A stretch of 64,000 nt of DNA from Russula earlei (Eukaryota > Basidiomycota > Agaricomycetes > Russulales > Russulaceae). This document shows positions 23,233 through 36,093 of the stretch, one piece after another. The notes below the pieces were generated by a model. That model did not search any database. It was not told the DNA's origin and was given only the letters and a program-made list of their open reading frames with translations. The stretch lies in contig JAGFNK010000256.1 in assembly GCA_025769875.1 (NCBI GenBank), positions 1 to 64,000 of the forward strand. The letters run 5' to 3'. Every line of letters starts with the position of its first letter. Position 1 is the stretch's first letter. A program made the translations under genes and the position numbers.

Positions 23233-24541
23233 GAACACCTAAGTTGATGGCCTGGCTTAGGAAGAATAGTGTGTTGCAAGTGTACATTAGAAGACTGAAT
23301 GCTATGAATATTCCATTCACTTTCATCACTGCACACATGGCGGCCAAGGAATCTGCTCTACTAGACAGTGGGGCAACAGAGAACTTCATTGATCACTCAG
23401 CTTGGAAAAGACTGAAGATTGGGAAACAGGAACTACATGAACCCATGGTAGTATGAAATGTCGACAGAACCCAGAATAAGCAAGGGGAACTCACCCATTA
23501 CTGCTGGCTTTGCATCCAATACAAGGAGAAGGAGAGCTTGCAAAAGTTCTATCTCACAGATTTAGGAACGGATTGGGTCATCCTGGGATATCCCTTCCTA
23601 TATGAATTCGACCCCACCATCAACTGGAAGAAAGGACAGTTGATGGAAGGAGCAGTACAGATTGAGACTGCTTGATACAAGTACCTGGATCTCTATGTCG
23701 CAAATATCCAAAAGCGAGCAAGAGATGAAAGTTGACAATTGAAGAAAGGGGAAGCCATTTACCTATGGAAGATGACTATAGCTCAGAGATGGGCCCAGCA
23801 GTTGATTGAACCACAAGAAGGAGAGGACCCCCTTGCCAATGTTCCAAAATGATTCCACTGCTTTGCAGATGTCTTCTCAGAAGAGAAGTCCCAAAGATTT
23901 CCACCACCAAGGGAACCAGACATGCAGATTGAGCTGTTGCCAGATGCACCAAAGGAGCTAAACTGAAAAGTGTACCCCCTGACACAAGATGAATGAGAAC
24001 ACCTCAAGAAATTCCTAGCTGACAAAGTTGAAAAGTGATACATCACTCCAGGTCCATCCAGCTACACATCTCCAGTGTTCTTCATTGGAAAGAAGGACAG
24101 CAAGGAGAAAAGGATCATTGTAGACTATCGACAACTAAATCAGTGGACCAGATGAGACAATGAACCCTTACCACATCTGGAACAAGAGGTGGAAAGACTT
24201 CGAGGGAAGAAGGTGTTCTCCAAGTTCAATATACGATGGGGATACAATAACGTGTGATTGGCAGAAGGAGATTGCTGGAAAGCAGCCTTCAAGACACCAT
24301 ATGGAACCTACCTGCCCAACATCATGTATTTTGGGCTCAAGAATGCATCAGCCTTCTTTACTAGGCTGATGAGAAGAGATTTTGGTGACTGGCTGGACCA
24401 ATGGGCAGAGTATACTGTCAACTATCTGGATGACTTTGGAATTGCCACTGGGGGATAGTCCCAAACAGCTAGAAATCCATGAGAAATGTATCAGCGAGCT
24501 ACTCATGCTGATGCAGAAGAAGTCGTATTTCCTGAAACCCA

Positions 24542-25021
24542 TGTTGAAAATAGACACAGTGTGTGTGATTAGATAGCAGCAGATGATAAGATCGCAGGCA
24601 GATCTATCAGACAATAGTTCAGTTTGGTTGACACAAAACTGATATAAATAATGTACCTATCAGACAATAGCTACAACGCGTCATCAGTACTGTGAGATAG
24701 GATATCATAGTGTAAACACTCACTTCAGTTTGGTTGACACAAAACTGGGGTGATCTGCATACTTTGTGGCATTCTTAAGTACCTGAGACCACCACTGGAT
24801 GCAGTACAGTTAACTACCATCATGGATCACTAAGTAAGTCCGAGGATCAGTTGTAAGTAGCTACCAATTGTCCTAAATCACTCTATCAGTGTAACTAATG
24901 CATGCTGCAGTGTATGAGCTGAGCTGGTGATGCCCAGTCTGGGTGATCCGATGCGTCAACACATCTGAGTTGTGATCATATCACAACACACCTGAGACTC
25001 TGGGCAGTGCAGATCTCAACA
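24542..25021 (-). mobile_element. Solo LTR, family I (copy I2) in B reverse transcriptase
   Basis: Reverse orientation, TGTTGAAAAT to ATCTCAACA. Flanks are ACCCA (24537-24541) and ACCCA (25022-25026). Removal rejoins FLKP to KKCQFMVQKLTMLGW in frame. Confidence 0.92.
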
Positions 25022-25161
25022 ACCCAAGAAGTGCCAGTTCATGGTGCAGAAACTAACCATGCTGGGATGGGACATAGACGAAGGGAAGATGAAGATTGAG
25101 GTGAAGCGAGCCAAACCAGGGCACACAGAGTTCATGGGGCTGGACGGCAATCCAAGATGGT

Positions 25162-25559
25162 TGTCTTGACCCAAGAGCAAGAGGAATCTAAGGAGGAGGA
25201 AGGGAGAAGAGAAGGAGAGGAGAGGAGAGCAAGATCACTCGTGTGGGGAAGTTTCTGACTGAAGGTAAGGGGAACTCAAGAAGACTGTATTCTTCCTCTT
25301 TTTGTTTCTTTACTACAGAGTAGCTAGGTGTTTTATATACAGGAGAGAAGTACTAAGGATGAAAGGCATGAAAGGGAGATAGGCATGAAAGAGAATCGAG
25401 ACTAGTCGAGATGGTCAAGGCCATGGTGAAAGGCCTGAGACGTGAATGTGTCACATGTGCTGAGGCGTGGCATGCACACGTGGTCGGTGGCAAGGACTGA
25501 GGACGAGACACAAAGAAGGAGGCAAGGTGTGGGAGGAGGCTGAGCGTCACACGTCACCA
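25162..25559 (-). mobile_element. Solo LTR, family H (copy H1) in B pol
   Basis: On the plus strand it reads TGTCTTGACC to CGTCACCA. Flanks are ATGGT (25157-25161) and ATGGT (25560-25564). Its TATATAAAA promoter element lies on the minus strand near 25340. Confidence 0.9.
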
Positions 25560-26966
25560 ATGGTCCACATGTGGTTCTGAGGCCAGCGATATGGCTCACC
25601 TTACAGAGGCCTCCAAAGTCCAAGGAATCATGGACTGGCCTAGGGAAATCAAGGATGTGCATGAAGTGCGCAAGGTCATGGGAGCCCTCAGCTATAATAG
25701 GGCTTTCATCTGAGGGTTCAGCCAAATTGCTTGACATATTATTGCCTTGACAAAGAAAGGGGTACCATTTGAATGGACTCAAGAATGCAACGATTCTCTG
25801 GAAAGACTTATCCAGATAGTATCTTCTGACCCCATCCTGCTCCATCCTGATGAGGAGCGACCTTTCAAACTGGAAGTAGACACGTCCAATTATGCTATTG
25901 GGGCAGTACTATTCCAGAAGGATGAACAAGGGAAGAGAAGACCGATAGGTTACTTCTCTGCAGCTTTGAAACAAGCAGAAAAAAACTACGACATATGGGA
26001 CAAAGAGTTCTTAGCCATGGTGTGAGCCTTGAAGCACTGGAGACACCTGCTCATGGGAGCAAAGCACAAGATGGTGGTTTATACTGACCATGCGAACCTA
26101 TTGCATTACTGACACCCTCAGCATATTAATGGTTGAGTGGCAAGATACATTACCTTCTTGGCGGACTTCAACCTAGAGCTGAAGCACCAAGCAGGGGCAA
26201 GGAATAAAGCAGATGCCCTGTCCAGGAGACCTGACCTTGACAATGGACAAGGGGATAAAGAAGAAGTGGTCATGCTACCAGACCACCTCTTTAGTTGAGT
26301 GATGTACACTACTGCATTAGAAGAATGGATAAAGAACCAACAAGGGGAAGAAAGACACTGACTAAAGTTACTTGCTTGGGTACAGAGACACCAACTGGAA
26401 AAGCAACATAGCTTATGGTGGAAGAATGAAGCCTTGGTGGTTACAGGTGATGAAGGAACCCACAGGATGTTACTGGAACAATATCATGACAGTCCCACAG
26501 CAGGACACCCAGGGAAAGCTAAAACATTACTGGGAATGATGTGATACTACTGGTGGCCCACCATGAGGCGCTTTGTCAATCGATATGTGGAAGGATGTGC
26601 AGTTTGCCAAAGTAACAAGTCAAACACTCATCTAAGTCGACCACCCCTATATCCCATACCACCAGAAGAAGGGGCTACCCCCTTCTCAACTGTCAGCATG
26701 GACTTTGTGGTCAAACTGCCGAAGTTGAAAGGATATGACAGTATACTGACTGTCACCAACCATGATTGTACTAAGGGCCCTTTGTGGGAGTACCAAGCAA
26801 GATCATATCTGATTGTGACAAACTAATAAGTTTCAAGTTTATTAGGGAACTTTGCGACCAGCTGCATATCAAACAGAACATCAGCACCGCCTACCATCCC
26901 CAGACAGATGGACAATCAGAAAGGACAAATCAGACAATGGAAACATCACTCAGGATCTTTTGCAAC

Positions 26967-27565
26967 TGTTGTGAATTACCCCCTTGATGGTTCATCCATA
27001 CCCCTCCTTTTTACTATTGTTCTTTTCTGTCACCCCCATCCTCTTGGTTACCATTTTACCCCTTGATGCTGGTGATCTTCTATTGTGTTTCACCTATTGT
27101 GTTTCATCTATTGTTCAAGCTCCTTTTGCTACTGGCTTAGTGTTATCTATTGTTCCACATATGGTACTGTACAGCCTCACTAGATACAATATTTAAGTGC
27201 CTGTAAAAGCTGGGGAATGCCCCAAGCTTAGCTTTGTCCCATTTCCTGTTGCATCCCTTTGCCCTGTACTGTCTCTCAAATCACAACTTGTGTTGTGCTG
27301 GCGTATATGCTGCTTGACTTGAGCTCATTACAAGGAATCTCCATGTTCCTCTTCCTCCTCTGCTTCTCCCTCATCATCCTCCTCTTCTGTGAAACCAGGA
27401 GATCAACTCTGTCTGCGGATTAGGTCATCCTTGACTTAGTCTCAAGACGCTAAACCTCTGAACCGGTCTCCTTGAGCCGACCCCACTGAACCCTTGAACA
27501 AAGTCACAGGGACTTGGCCCCACTGAACCCTGAGCTAACACTCTTACAGCCATGACACCGTAACA
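26967..27565 (+). mobile_element. 5' LTR of chromovirus D
   Basis: Runs from TGTTGTGAAT to CCGTAACA. AATATTTAAG near 27188 lies about 30 bp before CCCCAAGCTTAGC, the likely transcript start. Tandem TATTGTGTTTCA-like repeats occur near 27080-27115. Confidence 0.92.
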
Positions 27566-27579
27566 CAAGCTGAGCTTTT
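27566..27579 (+). promoter_or_regulatory. Self-complementary primer-binding site of D
   Basis: CAAGCTGAGCTTTT next to the LTR pairs with AAGCTTAGCTT at the presumed transcript start (one G-U). In copy D' the same site reads AAGCTAAGCTT and pairs perfectly. Confidence 0.65.
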
Positions 27580-27591
27580 TTACTCCATTCT

Positions 27592-29035
27592 GGAGATCAA
27601 CCTTGAATTACCACTGAACTGCTGGATCCGCGTCCAACCTAGACCCTCCCCTGATCTCCCTCAACATGTTGTAGGAACTGCCACTTGGGACAGCTTCCAC
27701 ACCTTCCTCTGCTATGTCACTACTGAAACCAATGAAGAACTACCTGTTGAATTCATCAACAACCACTGGTTCGAGCTACAACTCAGAAGAGGACAGCTCT
27801 ACACCCATCAAGATCTAGAACTTATCAGAAACAGCCTTGGACTAGGCTACTGGAGGAAAAATGACCCTCTTTATGAGCCCCCATCAGAAACAGAAGCCTC
27901 TTCTACAGAAGGCAACCTCCCTGAACCAGAAAACACTGCTGAAACTCAGACACCCTTTGAATCCCCTGCGTTAGAATCAGAGGACCCCCCCAAAACCCAG
28001 GAACCCACTGAACCACCAGAATCCCCAGAACCCACTATGGCAGCACAAGCCCCACAAGCTGCTCCAGCCCCCCAAGTTGCCACACAACCAGTCATAACAC
28101 CACAGGCTGCCCAAGGAACCAATGGATCCCTTAGTGGCAAAGAACCCACAGTCTTCACAGGGGAAAGAAACAAAACTAAAAGATTCATCATGGAGTTCAA
28201 CCTTTACTGGGGACTCAACAATGACAAGGCAGTCATGAGGGACCCCTCAAAAAGGGTCATCCTAGCTCTTTCCTACATTCAAGGGGAAAAGGTAGAAGAC
28301 TGGGTAAACTCACAAGTAATGGCCCTCAGAGAAAAAATAACTAGGGCCCAGAATCCCATCAACCAAAATGATGAAGTCTTGTGGACCGATTTTGTCACTG
28401 ACTTTACGTTTAAATTCACCAACACAGCAGAAAAAGAAGATGCCCAGGTGGCCCTTGTAAAACTTGAAATGAAGGATTCCCTCAATGATTACATCTCCAC
28501 CTTCGAACAGCTTCTTACCAAAACAGGATGGCCGGAGACAGACGTAATTGCCATTGAGAGTTTCAAGAATGGACTCAAAAGCGGCCTCTACCATGCAATC
28601 CTGAACAAGGACACTTGGCCTACCACTCTCCAGGAATGGAAGGAGGAAGCCAGGAGACAACACTGACGATTCATCACTATCAGGGAGAAACTCAAAGGAA
28701 AAAAGACTACACACTCCCCTTCAGAACACAAGACTCATCATCCTGACCGAATGCAAGTGGACGCTGCCAAGTCCAACTTCAAGAAACTCACTGAAGAAGA
28801 AAGAAAACAATTGGCCAAAGAAGGACGTTGCTTCCATTGCAGGGAGAAAGGCCACCTCAGTTGGGAATGCCCCAAAAATACGGTCCCTACCACTTCCAAG
28901 GCCCACATCATCGAATCAACTGCAGAACCACCCAAGGAAGAAGAAGCCTCCACTATGGTAGCTCGCATGAAAGCATTGCCAGCAGAGGATAGAGCCAAAC
29001 TGTGGGACCTCATCCTTAAAGAGGATTTTCTCTAG
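27592..29035 (+). pseudogene. gag: Chromovirus D gag
   Basis: The frame is recognisable from EINLELPLNCW to TAG at 29033-29035, with one in-frame TGA at 28665 (RRQH*RFITIRE). A Pro/Glu-rich segment is followed by a capsid-like region GTNGSLSGKEPTVFTGERNK and on to LQEWKEEARRQH, then the knuckle CFHCREKGHLSWEC (about 28830-28871). The start codon is not clear. D' is a second copy of this gene. Confidence 0.85.
29023..29029 (+). promoter_or_regulatory. Slippery heptamer for -1 frameshift (D gag/pol)
   Basis: G_GAT_TTT then CTC TAG in the gag frame; pol is open in the -1 frame (LGQGTTVGTKAQIDT). The heptamer is the same type as G_GAT_TTA used by mouse mammary tumour virus. It is identical in copy D'. 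Confidence 0.75.
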
Positions 29036-32000
29036 GCCAAGGTACAACAGTTGGTACTAAGGCCCAAATAGATACCATTGTTCAACATAAAGAAAATTCA
29101 ATGAAAGTCCCCTTTATGATCACAACAAATGGAAAGACTGGCCAAGCGCTCCTGGACAGTGGAGCAACAGAAAATTTCATCAGCCAAGGAATCATGGAAA
29201 ATTTACAAATCCCACTCCAAACCCTCAGAACCCTCAGACCCATTATTAATGTGGACAGCACTAACAACCAAGGGGGAGCACTAACCCACTACGCCCACAT
29301 AGCTGTACGTCATGGCCCCACCATGCAACTTCTCACCTTCTATGTCACAAATTTGGGAGAAGATAGAATGATCCTCGGCTACCCCTTCCTAAAAGCATTA
29401 AACCCCCTTGTTAACTGGAGCACTGGTCGCCTAAGAAACCACCTAGGGGTCCTTCTCACCCCCCGTACCTTTGGCTAACCCACCAAAAATCCAGGTTGCA
29501 CAAATCAGAACAACCACAATCCCTTCAGAATACTCATGCCACCAAAGGGTCTTCTCAGAAGAAGCAGCCAAACGACTCCCACCCAGTCGAGGAGAACTCA
29601 ACTTCAGAATCACCCTAAAACCAGATGCCCCCAAATTCCTTGATTGCCAAACTTACCCTCTCCCCCAGAATGAAAAACAGGAGGTATCAAGACAAATACA
29701 AGAAGATCTGGCCAAAGGTTTCATTGAAGATGGTATCTTGGACTTTGTATCCCCTGTCTTCTTTGTCCAAAAGAAGGATGGCACTGCCCCACAAATGGTA
29801 GTAGTCTACTGAAAGCTCAATAACACCATGGTCCCCGACTTTCATGCCTTACCAAACATGGAAGAACAGTTACACTGACTAAGAGGCAAGACCACCTTTA
29901 GTAAATTCAATGTCAGGGCTGGTTACAACAACATCCTGATTCACCCAGAAGATCAACATAAAGGTGCCTTCAAAACTCAATTTGGCACCTTCATCTCCAT
30001 GGTAATGGGCTTTGGCTTTACCAATGCCCCAGCAGCCTTCCAACAGGCAATGAACCACACCCTCCGACCCTGGCTTCTGAAGTACCCAGAAAACACCTGC
30101 AACTATCTAGATGACATGGCAATAGCCACAGGACCAGGGGAAGAACACCTTCACCAACAAATCACACATGAATTCCTGGACCTCCTTGAAAGAGACTCTT
30201 ATTTTTTGAAGGCATCCAAATGCGCCTTTGAACAAGAGGAAATCGACTTTCTGGGCTTCCAAATCAACCAAGGGACCCTCAAAATTGACCCAGTCAAAAT
30301 GGATGGCCTCAAAAACTGGCCAAGACCCCCCAATAATCTGAAACAAGTACAACAAATCATGGGCGCCCTCAATTACCAACGATCATTTATCCAAGATTTT
30401 GCTAATATAGCTCACCCCATTTTTTCTACAATCAAGAAAGGAACCCCCTTCCTCTGGACCCCAGAAGTGACTATTGCCCTAGAAACCTTGATATCAGTAG
30501 TCTGTGATGACCCTGAACCCTACACTGCCAGCCCCAACCTCCCATATGAATTAGAAACTGACACCTCTCAATTTGCCACCGGAGCGATCCTATTTCAGAA
30601 AGACCCAAGAGGAAAATGAAAAATGATTGGCAACATGTCACATGCATTCAACAAAGCAGAAAGGAACTACCCAGTTTGGGATAGGGAGCTCCTAGCCTTG
30701 ATCCTTGTGCTCCAACACTGGCAGTACCTGTTGGTCAGAACAAAACACCCCATCAAGATTTTCACTGATCATGCCAACCTTGCCCACTACCAGCTCCCCC
30801 ATAAAATTAATTGAAGGATCGCAGGTTACATTTCTACACTGGCAGATTACCATTTCGAAATTCACCACAAACCCAGAACCTCTAATCGTGCAGATGCTCT
30901 CTCACAACAACCTGACCACAATGATGGGTCAGGAGACAACCAGAACATCATGGCACTTCCTGACAAACTCTTCATCTGCACTCTCCACATGAAAGACCTG
31001 TACGAGCAAGTTTTGAAAGAACAAAAAAGACAGCAATCAGACTTGCTTATGTGGAAAACTAAACACAGTCTACAAGAAGAAGATGGCATACTGTTCAAGG
31101 ACGGAAAATTGGTTGTACCATACCAAGAACCTCTACTATGAAAGATTTTACACATGTATCATGACAGTATTCTTGGAGGACATACGGGAAATGCCCAGAC
31201 CTTGTACTCAATCCAAGAATCCTTTTGGTGGCCCAAAATGGGCTATTTTATCCAGGACTACATTTGGGGTTGCGCCACCTGTCAAACCAACAAATCCTCC
31301 ACGCACCCCATTCAATCTCCAATTCACCCAATTCCTCCCAAATTGTAGAAACCATTTCAAACCATTGTAATAGACTGGATTGTCAATCTCCCTGCTATCA
31401 GAAGGAAACAACACCATCATGACCATCACCGATCATGACTCTACCAAAGTGGCAATATTCATACCATGTCATAAAGACATGGGAACCCTAGAAATGGCCA
31501 AATTATTCTTATGACATGCCTTCCCTTGGACTGGAGTCCCCTCCAAAATCATTTCCAATCGTGATTCTTGCTTCACCTCTGACCTATTCAAAGAAGTCTC
31601 TCAAATTCTGGGGATCAATCAAAATTTAAGTACCACCTATCACCCTCAAACCAATGGACAGTCCGAAAGAACCAATCAAACTCTAGAGATGTATCTCCAC
31701 ATCTACACTGGGGAAAAACAAGGAGAATGGGTACACTGGCTCCCCATAGCCCAATACCACTTCAATGCTCATAAGTCTGCAACCACCAAACAAACCCCCT
31801 ATGAATTACTCATCGGCTTCAACCTACAAGGGCTTGGCACACAACTAAAATCCAAGTTCCCAGGAATTCAAGAATGACTCCAGGCCCTAAAAGATATGCG
31901 AGAATTGGCTCAAGAAGCAATAAAAAGGCGCAAAACAGTTGGGTAAAAGAAACTAAGTTCAAGGGGTTCGAAGAAGGACAGAAGGTCTGGTTGGAAGGAA

Positions 32001-32395
32001 CTAACCTAAAAACCCCCCATCAGTTTCAGAAGTTCCACCCCAAACGGTTCAGACCCTTTGTTATCACCTAGAAATCTCCCAAGTTGTCTACCAGCTCCAC
32101 CTCCCCCCTCAATGGAATATCCACAACATCTTCCATGCCTCCCTTCTGTCACCTGTCACTGAAACAACCAAACATGGTCCTAACTTCCCTGAACCCCCCC
32201 CCCGACCTCCTCTCGGGAGAATATGAGGTTGAGAAGATTACCACCCAATGTCTCCATAGGAACCAACTCCAGTACAGAGTCCAGTAGAAAGGATACTCCA
32301 TGGCAGAAGACACCTGGGAACCCCTTTAAAACCTTAAAAACACCCAAGACGCCATCACCATCTTTCACCTACAACAACCCACTAAGCTCCGCACC
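29030..32395 (+). pseudogene. pol: Chromovirus D pol (PR-RT-RNase H-IN-chromodomain)
   Basis: Landmarks: protease LLDSGATENFI (about 29149), then a frame change near 29470; RT with SPVFFVQKKDG, FSKFNVRAGYNN and intact NYLDD (about 30100); RNase H ELETDTSQFATGAILFQ and FTDHANLAHY; IN zinc region HDSILGGHTGN through CATCQTNKS; integrase core FIPCHKD, PSKIISNRDS and SERTNQ; and chromodomain EVEKITTQCLHRNQLQYRVQ through AEDTWEPL (about 32215-32310). Numerous frameshifts and stops (TGA most often, also TAG and TAA) inactivate it. Confidence 0.87.
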
Positions 32396-32510
32396 ATGTC
32401 TACCACCAACTCTAACCCCACAGAATCTCGTCAAACAGACGAAAGTCTGGACGACTTAGAACACCAGTTTCAAACACTTACAATACAACAATGTACATTA
32501 CTCCCCTGAG

Positions 32511-32836
32511 TTATTGCCGTTTTCAGCGCACTTGGCGGAGCTTGAATTCCACCCAAATCAGTGCAGAAACCCCCTCAAACATGCGGGATGAATATCTCCC
32601 TCAAAACAGCTTCAATTCATATGAAATCTATTGTCCCTGAATCGCCTGAATGAGGGCTAGGCAGCCCCATTGTTTTCATGAGATTTGAGTGAGAATTGGT
32701 GGAGCTGGACTCAAGCCACCTCCACATGTGTATTAGATGAATTATAACTCAAAATCATGGTCTATATCTATTATTTTTCCCTCATGTTGTACCCATGGGC
32801 TGTCTTGAGGCAGCCCCATAGTGTTTTTGACTCAAG
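32511..32836 (+). repeat. Module C, copy C2
   Basis: Direct copy of C1, left boundary of F. Confidence 0.75.
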
Positions 32837-33023
32837 TGTTGTGGTGTGCAACGTTATTTCCAGTGCGATTGGAGTCGCAGCCAGCCACTCATCACCACTC
32901 TCACCTCTCGATTCTGACCATCCTTCTTGTTTTTCACAGACAGAGAGGAGTGGGTTGCAAAGAGGGGTCCTATTCTGAACTCTTTCTACTACAGAGTAGC
33001 TAGGGTGTTTTTATATACAGGAG
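32837..33023 (-). mobile_element. Family H LTR fragment
   Basis: Starts TGTTGTGGTGTGC and is cut after TATATACAGGAG. It is the inverted counterpart of 50200-50387. Confidence 0.6.
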
Positions 33024-33990
33024 TCGTCTCCATTGCAGGTGGTGGCAGCAGGCGTGGACGAGGAGCGAAGGCGTAGGTGGTGAGCGTGAGTTCGTAGATA
33101 GAGACGTAGGTGGCGAGGACTCGACAAAAAGGATGCATGGGGCGGCTTGTGCGGGGGTGGGATCTGTCGTCTTGCGGCGGCGGTGGTGGGGTTGTCTCCA
33201 CTGCAGGTGTCAGGCAGCAGACGTGGGCGAGAGCGCGCGAACGGATGGGGAGGCGATGTGGGAGGCGGCGTGCGGTGTGCTGTTGGTGTCGGCGACTGCT
33301 TCTCCTGCGGCGGCTTCTGCTCCTGTTGTGGCGTGTCGTGGCTAAGTTCATGGCCAAGGCCTTCTTGGTCTTCTGGGGTGGTGCTGGTGGCGAGGGGTTG
33401 CAACTGGTGCGGCGGTGCTGGTGTTGCGCGAAACTACTAAAGCGGCGGCTGTGACTGAGAAAACTGAGGCTGAGACTGAGAAGGTGGCGGTGGACTGAGC
33501 TGGTGCAACGGTGGAGGCGGACGGGGCAGAGGTGACAACTGAGGGCAACGCAGGGGCGACAGCGGCTGTGGCTGACAAGGGCGTGGTGGCGGTGGCTTGT
33601 GAGACGGTGGTGGAGGCGGCGGCGTGTGGTGCTAAGACGTCGGTGGCTGAGGCTGAGGCTACGGTGGCAGCTGACGAGACTAAGGCGGCTGGCAAGGCTA
33701 AGAGCGTGGTGGCGGCAGTTGACTGATCTGAAGCTGGGGTGACAGAGACAGCTGGCAAAACTAGGGGCGTGGTGGCGGCAGCTGAGACTGAGAAGGCTGA
33801 GGCTGAGGGCAGGGTGGAGATGGCGGCGGCTGGCGATGCTGGTGCTATGACGGACTGGGCTGAACTGACGAGTACGGGCGAGGCTAAGACGGAGACTGAT
33901 GCAAAGTTGGCGGCTGGCACGACTGAGGCTACTGTGGCGACGGATGAGGTGACGGACGAGACAGTGTGTAAAGAGTTGTGTGGCTTATTC
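33024..33990 (-). pseudogene. Fragment of L gag low-complexity region (L2)
   Basis: On the minus strand it encodes Ala/Ser/Thr/Val-rich sequence (SSVATVASVVPAANFASVSV and on) matching the middle of L1 gag (about 47600-48548). Both ends are truncated. Long plus-strand frames across it are shadows of the skewed composition. Confidence 0.7.
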
Positions 33991-35262
33991 ATCAACCATC
34001 CACCTGTCCACTCCTACTCCAGGACGACGACAGGGTGTTCTTCCCTTCCCAGAGCTGCTCACCATACCTTGCTCTACCCCTCCATTTCAACCCCCTAAAC
34101 CCTCATGGGCTCAAAGCAACGTGCTTCAAAACGCCGGCCTGCACCGACACGTACTACTGGCCAAAGGAAGGCTGCCCGAAAAAAAACTGGTGGAAATGAA
34201 AGTGACAGCTCAGGCACTCCCACTCGACCAAAGCGATCACAACCATGAGCTCAGGCTTCCAAGACATCCCTTCCTGCTATTGATGAGGATGGGGAGGAAG
34301 AATCCTATGCCTATGTAAATGCAGAAGCCTGGGAACTCACTACAGCACAAACGCACAGACCACAAGACATGCAAAATTGTCGCAAAGGCACACGGCCTCG
34401 ATGTCGACTCACCCACACAGCTATATGGCTGGCCGCGAATTGCTTACAAGAGCACATATGTGCGTATTCCTTTCGTGCCATCTCCTCTTCATCCTCACAT
34501 CATCATCATCGTCGCCGCCAGCACGCCACCCTCACCCCCATCAACCGCCGCATGCCCTCGCCCTCAATGCCCCCGCCTTCACCATGCACCGACGAGTCCC
34601 AATGCACAGCTGAAGAGCCCCTGTACCACGCTGCCGTCTTCGTTGCCATCGGACGGTGTTGCTACTGTACATTTCGGTATGCTTTTCTCCCCTTTTTTAC
34701 TAGACTCTCATTTTGTTAGTCAGAGATCTGCACACCGCCTGTGCATCCATTTCCCAGCCTGCTGCCATCTTCCCTCTCCCTTTCTACTTCCACGCCCCCT
34801 CGCTCCTCTACCTCGCATCTGCCATCCAAGTTCTCCAATCGTCCCACCCACAATCGCGTTCGGCAGCGCCATCAGCGCCCAAGCAACCACCCACCAGCAC
34901 TCTCCCTATCCCCCCTCCAGCCTCTCCTTTGCATCGTCTCCCCCTCCTCGCATTGCGACTAGACCACACCCCTCGTCACCACACCTGGCCTCGGCCATCC
35001 TTCACAAATTGCCACACGCCACTACCACAGTCGCTGGAGACCACAACTTGATACCTCGCATTGTCCAGCTTCGGTCCCCTTCTCACGTCTAGATTTCATT
35101 TCATATGCCTGTCTTTTGTGCTTTTCCTGTCCCTTAGCCTTAGTTCTAACCTGTATCTGCTACCATGTTGAATAAAGTTGCCCTGTTGTTCCCTTATCAT
35201 CTGTGTGAACCTGAGTGCAGTCAAATGAACAAATGCGTTCTCACGTTCCCGCTAGGTGCTCC
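33991..35262 (+). pseudogene. Element K: unknown ORF with basic N-terminus
   Basis: An ATG at 34105 opens MGSKQRASKRRPAPTRTTGQ, followed by lysine/arginine-rich and acidic segments (AIDEDGEEESYAYVNAEAWE). The frame runs to about 34719 with one TGA at 34246. A second overlapping frame continues to 35092. AATAAA at about 35171 could be a poly(A) signal. The last 56 bp recur beside C1. I do not recognise the family; it may be the coding part of the element whose ends are module C. Confidence 0.4.
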
Positions 35263-35311
35263 TCCTCTTTGGAGCTTCAGTCTTATGAAGTCATTCTGCA
35301 TTCTTTGAGTC

Positions 35312-36093
35312 AACTACCATTCGTGGGGCGGTGCCATCTTTTTTTTGAATGAAGAAGACCGGGGATACGAAATCTGAAACACCATCTTTGATGAAACCCT
35401 TGGCTAGGTCTTCTTGTATTTGTCTTGATAACTCTTGTTTCTCATTCTGGGGGAGCAGGTAGGTTCGGCGAGCAAGGAACTTGGGGGTGTCGGGCTTCAG
35501 GGTGATTCTAAAGTCGAGTTCTCCTCGACTGGGTGGGAGTCGTTTGGCTGCTTCTTCTGAAAAGACCTTTTGGTGTCGTAGATATTCAGGGGGAATGACC
35601 GTCATCCTGATTTGTGCAACCCTTATTCTTGGTGATTTAGTTAGGGAGATAGGAGTGAGAAGGACCCCTAGGTGATTCTTTAGGCAACCAGTACTCCAGT
35701 TTACAAGGGGGTTTAACACCTTTAGGAAAGGGTACCCGAGGATCATTCTATCTTCTCCCAGGTTTGTGATGTAAAATGTGAGAAGTCATGTGGTGGGGCC
35801 ATGATGTACGGCCATATGAGCATAATGGGTTAGTGCTCCTCCTTGGTTACTGGTGCCATCTACATTGATGATGGGTCTGGGGGTTCTGAGGGTTCGAAGT
35901 GGAATTTGCAATTTTTCTACAATTCCTTGACTAATGAAGTTTTCTGTTGCTCCACTGTCTAGGAGTGCTTGGCCAGTCTTTCCATTTGTTGTGATCATAA
36001 AGGGAACTTTCATTGAGTTTTCTTTATGTTGGACAATGGTATCTATTTGGGCCTTAGTACCAACTGTTGTACCTTGGCCTAGAGAAAATCCTC
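35312..36093 (-). pseudogene. pol: D' pol fragment (protease and start of RT)
   Basis: It contains LGQGTTVGTKAQIDT after the frameshift site, protease LLDSGATENFISQG, a flap region MILGYPFLKVLNPLVNW, and RT entry SPVFFIQKKDGTAPRMVVD, where the copy ends. Confidence 0.8.

Larger units (their letters stand above)
23230..26966 (+). pseudogene. pol: Chromovirus B pol, N-terminal part (protease, RT, RNase H, start of integrase)
   Basis: In order: aspartic protease LLDSGATENF (about 23367-23396); RT with VDYRQLN, FSKFNIRWGYNN and catalytic NYLDD (about 24419-24433); RNase H with LEVDTSNYAIGAVLFQ and YTDHANLLHY; IN zinc-binding HDSPTAGHPGK through CAVCQ; and the integrase core with STAYHPQTDGQSER. 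Seventeen in-frame stops are all TGA, several at positions where relatives have Arg (VRALKHW, YRHPQHINGR). A roughly 110-bp deletion after about 26780 removes part of the integrase core, and a frameshift follows YLDD. Solo LTRs I2 and H1 interrupt it. D inserts at 26967. Confidence 0.88.

Noticed and set aside
33511..34098. Ala/Glu/Val-rich plus-strand frames over L2
   Set aside because: They are the complement of the Ala/Ser/Thr/Val gag tail, and the same frames appear on the opposite strand of L1.
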